From: Leisingera aquaemixtae
GTDB taxonomy: Bacteria > Pseudomonadota > Alphaproteobacteria > Rhodobacterales > Rhodobacteraceae
Direction of reading: 5' to 3'
Length of the DNA: 64,000 bases
Assembly (NCBI RefSeq): GCF_001458395.1
Contig: NZ_CYSR01000034.1
Location: forward strand, 1-64,000
Made by a program: the position numbers and the translations under genes. Positions 25,599 to 34,370 of this stretch are shown here, in pieces (within the stretch, counting starts at the first letter, position 1; every line of letters starts with the position of its first letter). A model generated the notes under the pieces. The model was not told the DNA's origin, searched no databases, and saw only the letters and a program-made list of their open reading frames with translations.

Positions 25599-28124
25599 AT
25601 GAGCACGGTTGCATTTATTACCCGCAATATGGCGGGCACAACACAGCATGGGAATTTCTCCGAAGGCACGCCGGCGCGCATCGACGCCGCCTCGGCCAAG
25701 GACATTTCGCTGAATCTCAGCCCGGCCGACGTCGAAAGCTATTCCCGCCGCGGCAGCGATCTGCACCTCACCCTGGCCAACGGTCAGGAACTGGTGCTGG
25801 AAAACTACTACGCCTTCGATGCCACCGGCGGCAAGAACCTGTTCCTCAGCTCCGAGGGCCAGTTCATCGAGGTGGTGCTGGAGGACAAATCCAGCGGCAT
25901 GCTGTTTGCCACTTATGAGCCGCTCGACCTGACCGGCAAGTGGAGCGCCTACGACGAGATGGTCTTTCTGGACGTCGACCGGATCGAGCCGGTGGTCGCG
26001 CCGCTGGCCGCGCCGCTGTTCGGCGGCCTGGGGGCCGCAGGGGCTGCAGCAGGCGTTGTCGGCGCGGCCGCCATTGCCGGCGGCGGCGGAGATGGCGGCG
26101 GCGGCGGAACCGGCGGCATCGTGCCCACGGTGAATGACCCGGACGCCACCTACCCCGTTTCGGGCTCCACCAGCACAGCAGTTGAAATTACCGGCACCGG
26201 GGCGCCGGGGTCCGAGGTCACAGTCACCGTCGGAACCGCGACCCAGACGACTACTGTCGATGAGGACGGCAACTGGGGCGTGACCTTCCCGGTCGATGAC
26301 CTGCCGCCGGACGGCAACTACGAGTCGACCGTCCATGTGGTTGACCCGAACGGCACCGAGTTCGACCTGGACGGGCCCACCGTGGTGATCGACACGGTTG
26401 CCGATGTGACCCTGGACGAGGGCCAGGCCGGCGGCGATGACATGATCAACGCGGCGGAAGCCGCCGATGGCGTCACCCTGACCGGCACCGCCGAAGCCGG
26501 CGCCACTGTCGAAGTGACCTTCCAGGGCGTCACCCGCACCGTCACCGCGGCAGAGGACGGCACCTGGAGCGCGGATTTCGCCGCATCGGAGATTGTCGCA
26601 GGCGAATACGATTCAGAAGTCACCGTCACGGCGACCGACAGTTTCGGCAACACCGGCAGCGTCACCGGCACCATCCGCGTCGATACCTTAACTGCGGTGG
26701 CGATTGATCCCGGCCAGGCCGGCGGCGACGATCTGGTCAACAGCTCTGAGGCCGCGGCAGGCCTGACCCTGACCGGCACCGGCGAGCCGGGCGCCACGGT
26801 CAGCGTCACCGTGGAGGGCGTCACCCGCAGCGCCACGGTGGACGCGGACGGCAACTGGGCCGCGGAATTCGAAGCAGGCGCGCTGCCTGCCGGCGAATAT
26901 GACTCCACCGTCAGCGTGACCTCGACCGACGCGGCCGGCAACACCGCGACGGCGACCGCCGACCTGCGCGTGGACACGCTGGTCGACCCGCTGACCCTGG
27001 AGGCCGGCAGCATCGAAGGCGACAACGTCGTCAACAACACAGAGCACAGCGACGGTGTGACCCTCACCGGCACCGTGGAGCCGGGCTCGACCGTTGTTGT
27101 GCAGTTGGGCAGCGCCACCGAAACCGCGACGGTTGATGCCGGCGGCAACTGGAGCGTGGATTTTGCCGCCTCCGACATTGCTCAGGGCAGCTATGAAGCG
27201 GACATCACCGTCACCGCCACCGATGCCGCAGGCAACACCTCGGCAATCAGCGATACGCTGACCATCGACACCGAAGTAACGCCCTTCACCGCGGACAGCA
27301 GCCAGACCGATGACGATGTGCTGAATGTCGCGGAGCGCGCCGCGGGCCTGACCATGACCGGCACGGTCGAGACCGGCTCCAGCGTCGAGGTGACCATCGG
27401 CGGTGTGACCCGGGCTGCAACCGTGGATGCCGATGGCAACTGGAGCGCCGCCTTCGACGCCGATGACCTGCCCGAGGGCAACACCACCGCCACCGCTGAG
27501 ATCACTGCGACCGACGCGGCGGGCAACACGCAAACCCTGACTGAATCCTTCGGCATCGACACCGAGTATGACGCGCCGGACGTCGGCAGCGTCATCAGCA
27601 CCGGAGCCGGTGTCAGCGGCTTCTTCAGCGAGAATTTCGAATCCGGCGACACGGCGCATGAGCTGACCAGCGGCGGCGGCGTCGCCGACGTCACCGGCAC
27701 TGAAACGGCCCTTGGCGCCGGGCAGACCCTGTTCAGCTTCGACGCGGATGTGCCGGACGGCTCGCATCTGGTGGTCAACCGCGTCGATGATGCGGGCAAC
27801 AGCTCCGGCACGATGGTCGTGCTTGAAGACGGCGCGGACGCAACCGTGCTGGACCACGCGGGCCTGTCGCAATTCAACATTGACGAGCTGAACCTTGTGC
27901 ATGCCGACGGCGTCGACCTGACCCTGACCGAAGCGGACATCAACGCGCTGTCCGGCAACTCCGATACCGTGATCGTGCATGGCGGCTCGGATGACACGCT
28001 CACCATCACCGGCGCAACCCAATCGGGCACCAAGACCATCGATGGCGAGGCCTACAACGTCTACACTATTGGCGATGACGGCACCACGCTGATCGTCGAC
28101 GAAGACGTCAACACCGTGATCTGA
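25599..28124 (+). CDS. Bap-like surface adhesin with Ig-like repeats, type I secretion substrate
   Basis: 841 residues from the ATG at 25599. The N-terminal part (about 1-150) resembles the BapA prefix domain (LTLANGQELVLENYYAF) and is followed by a glycine/alanine linker at about 155-185. Five Ig-like repeats of about 80-95 residues follow, with the shared pattern TLTGT-EPGATV-VTV, DADGNWSAAF, TATDAAGNT and a closing VDT or IDT. The end, about 660-841, has the aspartate-rich, beta-rich character of type I substrates (SGNSDTVIVHGGSDDTLTI) and no N-terminal signal peptide. Very acidic, with few lysines. The three genes downstream encode a complete type I exporter. It probably acts in cell-surface attachment or biofilm. 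It is short for a Bap protein. Confidence 0.82.
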   Translation: MSTVAFITRNMAGTTQHGNFSEGTPARIDAASAKDISLNLSPADVESYSRRGSDLHLTLANGQELVLENYYAFDATGGKNLFLSSEGQFIEVVLEDKSSGMLFATYEPLDLTGKWSAYDEMVFLDVDRIEPVVAPLAAPLFGGLGAAGAAAGVVGAAAIAGGGGDGGGGGTGGIVPTVNDPDATYPVSGSTSTAVEITGTGAPGSEVTVTVGTATQTTTVDEDGNWGVTFPVDDLPPDGNYESTVHVVDPNGTEFDLDGPTVVIDTVADVTLDEGQAGGDDMINAAEAADGVTLTGTAEAGATVEVTFQGVTRTVTAAEDGTWSADFAASEIVAGEYDSEVTVTATDSFGNTGSVTGTIRVDTLTAVAIDPGQAGGDDLVNSSEAAAGLTLTGTGEPGATVSVTVEGVTRSATVDADGNWAAEFEAGALPAGEYDSTVSVTSTDAAGNTATATADLRVDTLVDPLTLEAGSIEGDNVVNNTEHSDGVTLTGTVEPGSTVVVQLGSATETATVDAGGNWSVDFAASDIAQGSYEADITVTATDAAGNTSAISDTLTIDTEVTPFTADSSQTDDDVLNVAERAAGLTMTGTVETGSSVEVTIGGVTRAATVDADGNWSAAFDADDLPEGNTTATAEITATDAAGNTQTLTESFGIDTEYDAPDVGSVISTGAGVSGFFSENFESGDTAHELTSGGGVADVTGTETALGAGQTLFSFDADVPDGSHLVVNRVDDAGNSSGTMVVLEDGADATVLDHAGLSQFNIDELNLVHADGVDLTLTEADINALSGNSDTVIVHGGSDDTLTITGATQSGTKTIDGEAYNVYTIGDDGTTLIVDEDVNTVI

Positions 28125-28130
28125 ACGGCC

Positions 28131-28156
28131 GGCCCGGCGGCGCCTTCCGCCGGGCC
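28131..28156 (+). terminator. Strong stem-loop between the adhesin and its exporter genes
   Basis: GGCCCGGCGG (28131-28140) pairs perfectly with CCGCCGGGCC (28147-28156) around CGCCTT. No T-tract follows. It begins seven bases after the adhesin stop and could attenuate read-through or protect the upstream mRNA, so that more substrate than exporter is made. Confidence 0.6.
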
Positions 28157-28196
28157 CAACACACCAAAAGCCTTGGACACAAGGGCAAGGGGCAGG

Positions 28197-29489
28197 ATGC
28201 AACCGGGACGCTTTCTTTGCGCCATCGCAGTGATGTGCAGCCTGTCGGCCTGCGCCCGGTCACCGCTGTCCGGCGGCCCGGAAACCGCGGCCGGCACAGC
28301 CCCGCGCAGCAATTTCGCGCAACCCGGCGAGGCGTCCTCCGAGGTGATCCGGCAATTGATGGACCGGCGCTCGCTGCTGGCCGGGGACAGCGCCTACGGC
28401 CAGGTTGCCGCAGCTGCCATCGCCGCCTCCTCCCGCGCCGCCGAAGCTGAGCTGATCAGCGCCAAGCTGCGGGCCGAAGCGGCCTCCAAGAACTGGCTGC
28501 CGACGCTGGGGCCTTCGGTCAGCCTGACCGACCTGGGCGATCTGGTGGCGGGGCTGCTGATCGAGCAGGTGCTGTTTGACAACGGCCGCCGCAAGGCCGA
28601 ACGGGCCTTTGCTGCCGCCGACGTCGAGGTCGCCGCGGTCAGCCTGTCTGAAGACATGAACGGCCGGGTCGAGACCGCCGTCGGCCTTTATGCTGCCGCG
28701 CTGCGCGGCGACGAAAAGGCAGCCTATGGCGAGAGGGCGCTGCGCCGGATGCAGGACTTCCGCCGGATCGTGCAGGGCCGTGTGGATGGCGGCGTGTCGG
28801 ACCGCGCCGATCTGAATGTGGTGGACAGCAAGATCAGCGGCATCCGCACTGCCACGGCCACCGCCCGCGACGCTGCCGCCACCGCCCGCGCCGAGCTGCA
28901 GGCGATGACCGGCCAGTCCTTCCCGCAAAAGCCCGCGCATCTGGACATCGGCACGCCGCCGGAGCAGGTGCAGTTCCTGTCCGTGCTTCGGGCCAGCGCC
29001 GAAGCGGACCGCACCATTGCACAGGCCAAATCCGGCCGCGCAGGGCTGCTGCCGCAGATCTCAGCCGCGGGCAACGTGACAACAGACGGCTCCGGCGCCG
29101 GGCTGACCCTGGGCACCGGCCAGCCGCTGGGCCTGGGCACCCCTGCGGCACTTCAGGCGCTGGAAGCTTCCAAGGAGGCCGCCAGGCGCCAGGTCGGCGA
29201 AGCGGAAGAAGCCGCGCGCCGCACCTACAGCCGCCAGATCCAGCAGATCGCCTCCTACCGCCGCCAGGAGGCCGAGACCGCGGCCCTGGTGCGCCGCAGC
29301 CGCGAGACCTATGAGCTGTTCCAGAAACAGTTCGAAGCGGGCCAGCGTCCGGTGATGGAGGTAATCCAAGTCTATGAGGAGCTGGTGCGCCGCGAGCAGG
29401 CCTTTATCGACGCAAAATATGAGGTGGTGCTGATCCAGCTGCAGCTGGCACGCGACCTGGGCCTTTTGGCCGATGGGGACAAGATTTGA
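28197..29489 (+). CDS. TolC-family outer-membrane lipoprotein of type I secretion
   Basis: 430 residues from the ATG at 28197, after AAGGGG. A lipoprotein signal peptide ends in the lipobox LSAC (about residues 20-23), so the mature N-terminus is lipid-anchored cysteine. The rest is the repeated helical TolC/OEP fold, with paired segments such as AAEAELISAKLRAEAASKNW and LPTLGPSVSLTD in the first half and AEADRTIAQAKSGRAGLLPQ in the second. It forms the outer-membrane channel for the exporter, in the position of LapE. Its stop overlaps the TTG start of the ABC gene by three to four bases. Confidence 0.85.
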   Translation: MQPGRFLCAIAVMCSLSACARSPLSGGPETAAGTAPRSNFAQPGEASSEVIRQLMDRRSLLAGDSAYGQVAAAAIAASSRAAEAELISAKLRAEAASKNWLPTLGPSVSLTDLGDLVAGLLIEQVLFDNGRRKAERAFAAADVEVAAVSLSEDMNGRVETAVGLYAAALRGDEKAAYGERALRRMQDFRRIVQGRVDGGVSDRADLNVVDSKISGIRTATATARDAAATARAELQAMTGQSFPQKPAHLDIGTPPEQVQFLSVLRASAEADRTIAQAKSGRAGLLPQISAAGNVTTDGSGAGLTLGTGQPLGLGTPAALQALEASKEAARRQVGEAEEAARRTYSRQIQQIASYRRQEAETAALVRRSRETYELFQKQFEAGQRPVMEVIQVYEELVRREQAFIDAKYEVVLIQLQLARDLGLLADGDKI

Positions 29490-31822
29490 CGGACACGACA
29501 CAAAAGCTCCCCGGTCCCCTGCCCGCCTCCGGCAACAAGCCGGTGCTGCGGGCTGTGCCCGTTTCCAGCCCGAAGGCTGCGCCGCAAGGCGGGATGCAGC
29601 CTGCCAACACCCCTGCCCCGGCGCCCGGCCCCAAGGCGCAGCTCAAGCCGCGCACGGACAACCGGCCCAAACCTCAGCCGCAGGACGCCCTGCCTGAAGT
29701 CGGCTCGCTGCTGGAAGGCGCTGCGGCCCGTATCCAGCACCGCGCCAGCCTGATTGCCACCCTGGCCGCCCTGAAGGGCAGCGACGTGCCCATCAGCGAC
29801 GTTGCCGCCTTCCTGTGGAAGGAAACGCCGGGCGATCTGTCGCTGCACACGCTGGCCAAGGCGGTGCAGGCCTCCGGACTGCAGCCGAAAATCCTGGAAA
29901 AGCAGCTCCTTGCCCCTGCCCTGTGGCCTGCGCTGGCGATCATGTCCGGCGGCCAGTGCGTGCTGGTGCTGAGCCAGGCGGACGATGCGCTGACGATCTA
30001 CGACACCTCCTGCGCGGACAACCGCACCGAGGTGCCGCTGGACGAATTCAGTCCCTATTTCACCGGCACCGTGCTGTCGGCCCGCCCCTCGCTCAAGCAG
30101 ATGGCCGCACGGCACACGCCGCAGATCGACCCGGGCCACTGGTTCTGGAGCGAGTTCCCGAAATACCGCCGCCAGGTGGGCGAGATCATGCTGGGGTCGC
30201 TGGTCGCCAATATCCTGGCCGTCTCTGTCGCGCTGTTCTCCCTTCAGGTCTATGACCGGGTGGTGCCGCATCAGTCGCACGCCACCCTGTGGGTGCTGGC
30301 GGTTGGCGCCTTCCTCGCGATTGCGCTGGAGGCGATGCTGAAGCTCGCCCGCGCGCGGCTCACCGATGCGGCGGGCCGCCAGATCGAGCTGTCGGTGCAG
30401 CACAACCTGATGCGCCGCCTGATCGGAATGCGCTCCGACAAGAAGCCCTTGCCGCCCTCGGGCCTGTTTGCCGCGATGCGGGACTTCAGCTCGGTGCGCG
30501 AGTTCTTCACCTCCTCCACTATCTCGACGCTGGCGGACATCCCCTTTATCGCGGTGTTCCTGCTGCTGGTCGCCTCCATCGCCGGGCCGGTGGTCTGGGT
30601 GATCGTCGCGGGCGGCATCCTGATGCTGCTGCCTGCCTATTTCATGCAGAAGAAGATGATCGCGCTGACCCGCCAGACCCAAGGCGCCAACGCCAAGGCC
30701 GGGCGGCTGCTGCATGAGGTGGTAACAGAACTCGACACCGTGAAGACCCAGCGCGGCGAGGAGCGCGTGCTGCGGCTGTGGGATGAGCTGAACACGCTGT
30801 CGTCGCATTCCGCGACCGAACAGCGCAAGCTGTCCAGCGCCCTCACCTACTGGTCGCAAGGGGTGCAGCAGGCGACCTACATCACCGCGGTGGTGCTCGG
30901 CACGCTCTTGGTCTTTGCCGGTGAATTCACCGTCGGCACCATCATCGCCACCGGCATCCTGACCAGCCGGACGCTGGCGCCGCTGACCCAGTTCGCCGCC
31001 ACGCTGGCGCGCTGGAGCAACGTCAAGGCGGCGCTGGAAGGGCTGGACGCCATCGCCCAGGCACCGCAGGAAAAGGAACAGGAGCGCACCTATCTGCGCC
31101 GCCAGAAGATCGACGGCCGGTTCGAGCTGCGCGAGATCCTGTTCCGCTATGACGACGACGCCGCCCCGACTGTGGATGTGCAGGGGGTTGCGATCACCCC
31201 GGGGCAGCGGATTGCGGTTCTGGGCGTGAACGGGTCAGGCAAGTCCACCCTGCTGAAACTGCTGTCGGGCCTTTATGCGCCGGACCGCGGGCGCATCCTG
31301 CTGGACGGCACAGACATGGCGCAGATCGACCCGCGCGACCTGCGCGCAAATATCGGCTACCTCAGCCAGGACGTGCGGCTGTTTGCCGGCTCCCTGCGCG
31401 ACAACCTGAACCTCAACCAGCTGGAACGCGACGACGACCGCCTGATGGAGGCGCTGGAGTTCGCAGGCCTCGGCGCCCATGTGCGCAACCACCACAAGGG
31501 GCTGGATCTGGAAATCAGCGACGGCGGCCATGGCCTGTCGATCGGCCAGCGCCAGTCGATCGGCTGGGCGCGGCTGTGGCTGCAAAACCCCTCGGTCGTG
31601 CTGCTGGATGAACCCACCGCAGCGCTGGACCAGACGCTGGAGCGCACCCTGGTCAGCCGCCTGGAAAGCTGGCTTGAGGGCCGCACGGCGGTGATCGCCA
31701 CCCACCGGATGCCGATCCTGTCGCTGACCAACCGCACCCTGATCCTGCAATCGGGCCGGATGGTGGTGGACGGCCCGCGCGACCAGGTTCTGGCGCATCT
31801 GGCCGCCGGAGAAGGCAAATGA
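29486..31822 (+). CDS. Type I secretion ABC transporter with C39-like domain (LapB type)
   Basis: 778 residues. A TTG at 29486 is used, overlapping the tolC-like stop (TTGA). A proline-rich cytoplasmic extension covers about 1-70. A C39-like domain lies at about 75-200, lacking the catalytic Cys-His expected of a protease, as in RTX and LapB-type exporters, where it binds substrate. Six membrane helices span about 230-500 (VANILAVSVALFSLQVYDRV, LWVLAVGAFLAIALEAMLKL). The nucleotide-binding domain has Walker A VLGVNGSGKSTLLKLL, signature LSIGQRQSIGWARL and Walker B VVLLDEPTAALD. It should export the Bap-like protein encoded just upstream. The HlyD partner follows with a 4-base ATGA overlap. 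Confidence 0.92.
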   Translation: MTDTTQKLPGPLPASGNKPVLRAVPVSSPKAAPQGGMQPANTPAPAPGPKAQLKPRTDNRPKPQPQDALPEVGSLLEGAAARIQHRASLIATLAALKGSDVPISDVAAFLWKETPGDLSLHTLAKAVQASGLQPKILEKQLLAPALWPALAIMSGGQCVLVLSQADDALTIYDTSCADNRTEVPLDEFSPYFTGTVLSARPSLKQMAARHTPQIDPGHWFWSEFPKYRRQVGEIMLGSLVANILAVSVALFSLQVYDRVVPHQSHATLWVLAVGAFLAIALEAMLKLARARLTDAAGRQIELSVQHNLMRRLIGMRSDKKPLPPSGLFAAMRDFSSVREFFTSSTISTLADIPFIAVFLLLVASIAGPVVWVIVAGGILMLLPAYFMQKKMIALTRQTQGANAKAGRLLHEVVTELDTVKTQRGEERVLRLWDELNTLSSHSATEQRKLSSALTYWSQGVQQATYITAVVLGTLLVFAGEFTVGTIIATGILTSRTLAPLTQFAATLARWSNVKAALEGLDAIAQAPQEKEQERTYLRRQKIDGRFELREILFRYDDDAAPTVDVQGVAITPGQRIAVLGVNGSGKSTLLKLLSGLYAPDRGRILLDGTDMAQIDPRDLRANIGYLSQDVRLFAGSLRDNLNLNQLERDDDRLMEALEFAGLGAHVRNHHKGLDLEISDGGHGLSIGQRQSIGWARLWLQNPSVVLLDEPTAALDQTLERTLVSRLESWLEGRTAVIATHRMPILSLTNRTLILQSGRMVVDGPRDQVLAHLAAGEGK

Positions 31823-32997
31823 CGATGGCTCTGCACGATCCTTACGGCAACGCAGAAACGCCGCGCAGCGCCAGCCGCATCATCTATCTGGCGCTGGCCG
31901 CCGTTCTGACCTTCCTGATCTGGGCCGCCTTTGCCTCCATCGACGAGATTGTCCGCGGCGAGGGCCAGGTGGTCTCCTCCTCCCGGGCGCAGATCGTGCA
32001 GAACCTTGAGGGCGGCATCCTGGCGGAGCTGCATGTGCGCCAGGGCGATATCGTCACCGCCGGCCAGGTGCTCGCCAAGCTGCAGGACACCAAGTTCCGC
32101 GCCGCCGCCGACGAGCTGCAGAACCAGATCGACGCGCTGGAAATCAAGCGCTTCCGGCTGGAGGCGCAGATGAAAGGCGCCTTTGAGTTCTCCGTGCCAG
32201 ACATGCTGGCGCAGCGATCGCCCGGCATTCTGGCCTCCGAACGCGGCCTGCTGACCGCCCGCCAGACCGACTTCACCAGCCGCCGCGACAGCGCCCGGCA
32301 GATCATGGATCAGCTGAACGGCGAGCTGGCCAATATGGAGCAGCTCTACAAGCAGAAGATCGTCGCGCTGATTGAGGTGAACAAGGCGCGCAAGGCCGCC
32401 ACCGACGCCCGCGCCAAGTACAACGAGATCGGCACCCAGGCCGAGCTTGAGCAGGCGGAGGAGTATTCGCAGACGCTGCGCGACCTCACCACGCTGCGCC
32501 AGGAACAGCGGCTGGCGGTGGACCAGCTGAACCGCACCATCATCACCTCCCCCATGGCCGGGATCGTCAACAGCCTGGCGGTGACCACCATCGGCGGCGT
32601 GATCCGCCCCGGCGAGGAAATTCTGGAGATCATCCCGCTGGGCGAGGAGCTGTTTGTCGAAGCCCGGGTGAGGCCCGAAGATATTGCCAGCGTGCAGCCC
32701 GGCCAGGACGCCACCATCAAGCTGTCAGCGTATGACTATACCATCTACGGCTCGCTGCGCGGCAAGGTGGATTTTGTCTCAGCCGATACCTTTGAGGATG
32801 AGCGCAACCCGCGCGCCGAACCCTATTACCGGGTGACGGTGCGGGTCGACAAATCCGGCTTCACCGAACGCCAGCAGTCCATCGAAATCCGCCCCGGCAT
32901 GCGGGCCACGGCAGAGCTGCAGACCGGCGCCAAAACCGTTTTGCAATACCTGCTGAAACCGCTCTACAAGTCCCGCGAGGCCCTGCGCGAGCCCTGA
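31819..32997 (+). CDS. HlyD-family periplasmic adaptor of type I secretion
   Basis: 392 residues. A short cytoplasmic tail is followed by one membrane helix at about 22-42 (IIYLALAAVLTFLIWAAFAS). A lipoyl/barrel half (GEGQVVSSSRAQIVQNLEGG), a long coiled-coil hairpin at about 95-230 and the returning half (ITSPMAGIVNSLAVTTIGGV, RPGEEILEIIPLGEELFVEA) complete the fold. It links the inner-membrane ABC exporter to the TolC-like lipoprotein. It is the last gene of the adhesin secretion cluster; its ATG overlaps the ABC stop by four bases. Confidence 0.94.
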   Translation: MTMALHDPYGNAETPRSASRIIYLALAAVLTFLIWAAFASIDEIVRGEGQVVSSSRAQIVQNLEGGILAELHVRQGDIVTAGQVLAKLQDTKFRAAADELQNQIDALEIKRFRLEAQMKGAFEFSVPDMLAQRSPGILASERGLLTARQTDFTSRRDSARQIMDQLNGELANMEQLYKQKIVALIEVNKARKAATDARAKYNEIGTQAELEQAEEYSQTLRDLTTLRQEQRLAVDQLNRTIITSPMAGIVNSLAVTTIGGVIRPGEEILEIIPLGEELFVEARVRPEDIASVQPGQDATIKLSAYDYTIYGSLRGKVDFVSADTFEDERNPRAEPYYRVTVRVDKSGFTERQQSIEIRPGMRATAELQTGAKTVLQYLLKPLYKSREALREP

Positions 32998-33060
32998 TGC
33001 CGCCAGCGCCTGGCCGCGCGGCAGCAGGCTTGCGGCTGTTTCGCCAACCGGCGGCGGCCC

Positions 33061-33774
33061 CTATCCCGCCCGCCGCATCAGGTCACGCAGCGATCCATCC
33101 AGCGCCGTGCCGATCGTCACCCGCCGCTTGCCCATCGCCGCCTTGGCAGAGATCACCGAGACCAGCCGCGGCGGCAGGCCCGGCCGCATCTCCAGCACCG
33201 GCGACCCGGACGCGCCGAAGTCCACCAGGCAGGACAGCACCAGGGTCCGGCTGCGCCGCGCCAGCACGCTGCAGGACGGTTCCAGCCCCGGCCGGGAGGC
33301 ACGCTTCCGGGTATAGGACAGAACCCCCAGGGTATCGCCGCGCTCCGCGTCCTGCGACATGACCAGCGGCCGGATCCGGCTGCGGCTGATCGGCCGGTCC
33401 AGCTTGAGCACCGCCAGATCGCTGCCGATCTGGTGCGTGCCCGCGGGCCGGTAGCGGTATTGCGGATGCACCACTGCCTTCACCACTTGCCGCAGGGCCA
33501 CCGCCTGCCGCCCCGACAGCCCGGCCTCGAACCAGACCGATGCAGGCGCAACCTGCGCCCCGGTGCGCGGATCGAACAGGCAATGCGCGGCTGTCAGCAC
33601 CAGGTCCGGCGCCACCAGCGCCCCGGTGCAGATGTTCCCGTTAGCGATGTTCAGCCGTCCGACAGCCTCCCACCCGTCAAGGGTTGTGGCGCCTGGCCGC
33701 GCATCTTCCGCAGCGGCACCGAGGGGCATGCCCAGGGACAGGCATGCCGCCATCGCAGCAATGAATAGTTTCAT
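33061..33774 (-). CDS. Secreted trypsin-like serine protease
   Basis: 237 residues with a cleavable signal peptide (MKLFIAAMAACLSLGMPLGA, cleavage likely near AAA-ED). The S1 catalytic triad is visible: His in LVLTAAHCLF, Asp in GSDLAVLKLD and Ser in FGASGSPVLE. The serine context GASGSP differs from the usual GDSGGP of digestive trypsins and is common in bacterial S1 proteases and glutamyl endopeptidase-like enzymes. Four cysteines outside the signal could form two disulfides. It is convergent with the hlyD-like gene. A role in processing surface proteins such as the nearby adhesin is possible but rests on proximity only. Confidence 0.87.
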   Translation of the reverse strand: MKLFIAAMAACLSLGMPLGAAAEDARPGATTLDGWEAVGRLNIANGNICTGALVAPDLVLTAAHCLFDPRTGAQVAPASVWFEAGLSGRQAVALRQVVKAVVHPQYRYRPAGTHQIGSDLAVLKLDRPISRSRIRPLVMSQDAERGDTLGVLSYTRKRASRPGLEPSCSVLARRSRTLVLSCLVDFGASGSPVLEMRPGLPPRLVSVISAKAAMGKRRVTIGTALDGSLRDLMRRAG

Positions 33775-34370
33775 GACCCACTCCAGCTTCCCACAAATTC
33801 ATCGTCATTCAGGCGTGCGGCTGGAATGAGGCTAAAAGGTGCCATGAAGAGCCGGTTTCATGGACAGATTGCGGCAGCGTTAACAATTCCCTAATCCCCC
33901 GTTTATTGATGCTTAACCATGGCAAATAAAGCACCTGCAATGCCACAAAAACCCGGGCAGCAATGGCGGCAACCCGGAAACCACCTGAAAACGCGGGAAA
34001 ATTTGCTGCTGGCCTACCGGGATACAGGCGCCGCACCGTCACTGCAGAGACGATTCGCACCGCCCCGGCGTTAACCATTTATCTGTTCCTGGTCCGGCAG
34101 CACTCCGCCGTAACGCTGTGTGCGCCGCCGCAATCGTTAAGAGCCAGACCGTCCGGGCGTCTGCGCTTGCCTGGGCCATCAGGAACAAAACTGCAGCGCA
34201 AAGGGCCGACCACAACCTCAAGGTGACGTGAAGGAAAATCGAAACCCTATCGTAAAAGCGCAGGATCGTTAACCGATAAAAAATCTATCTGACGTTGAAA
34301 CTGTGACAAATCGCATCACTGGCATCCGGCCGGGGACCGCCCGCAGGATGCCTCTCCGCTGGAGGGTAAA
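33775..34370. other. 596-base divergent intergenic region upstream of the second chemoreceptor
   Basis: No gene found. The region is less GC-rich than its surroundings and holds several GTTAA elements: two GTTAAC (near 33880 and 34270) and two more near 34070 and 34135. Repetition of a short motif could mean a regulator binding array, but the motif is too short to exclude chance in AT-rich DNA. Confidence 0.4.

Noticed and set aside
26150-27580. Repeated DNA that might suggest a CRISPR or satellite array
   Set aside because: The repeats are about 300 bases, in frame, divergent, and encode Ig-like domains.
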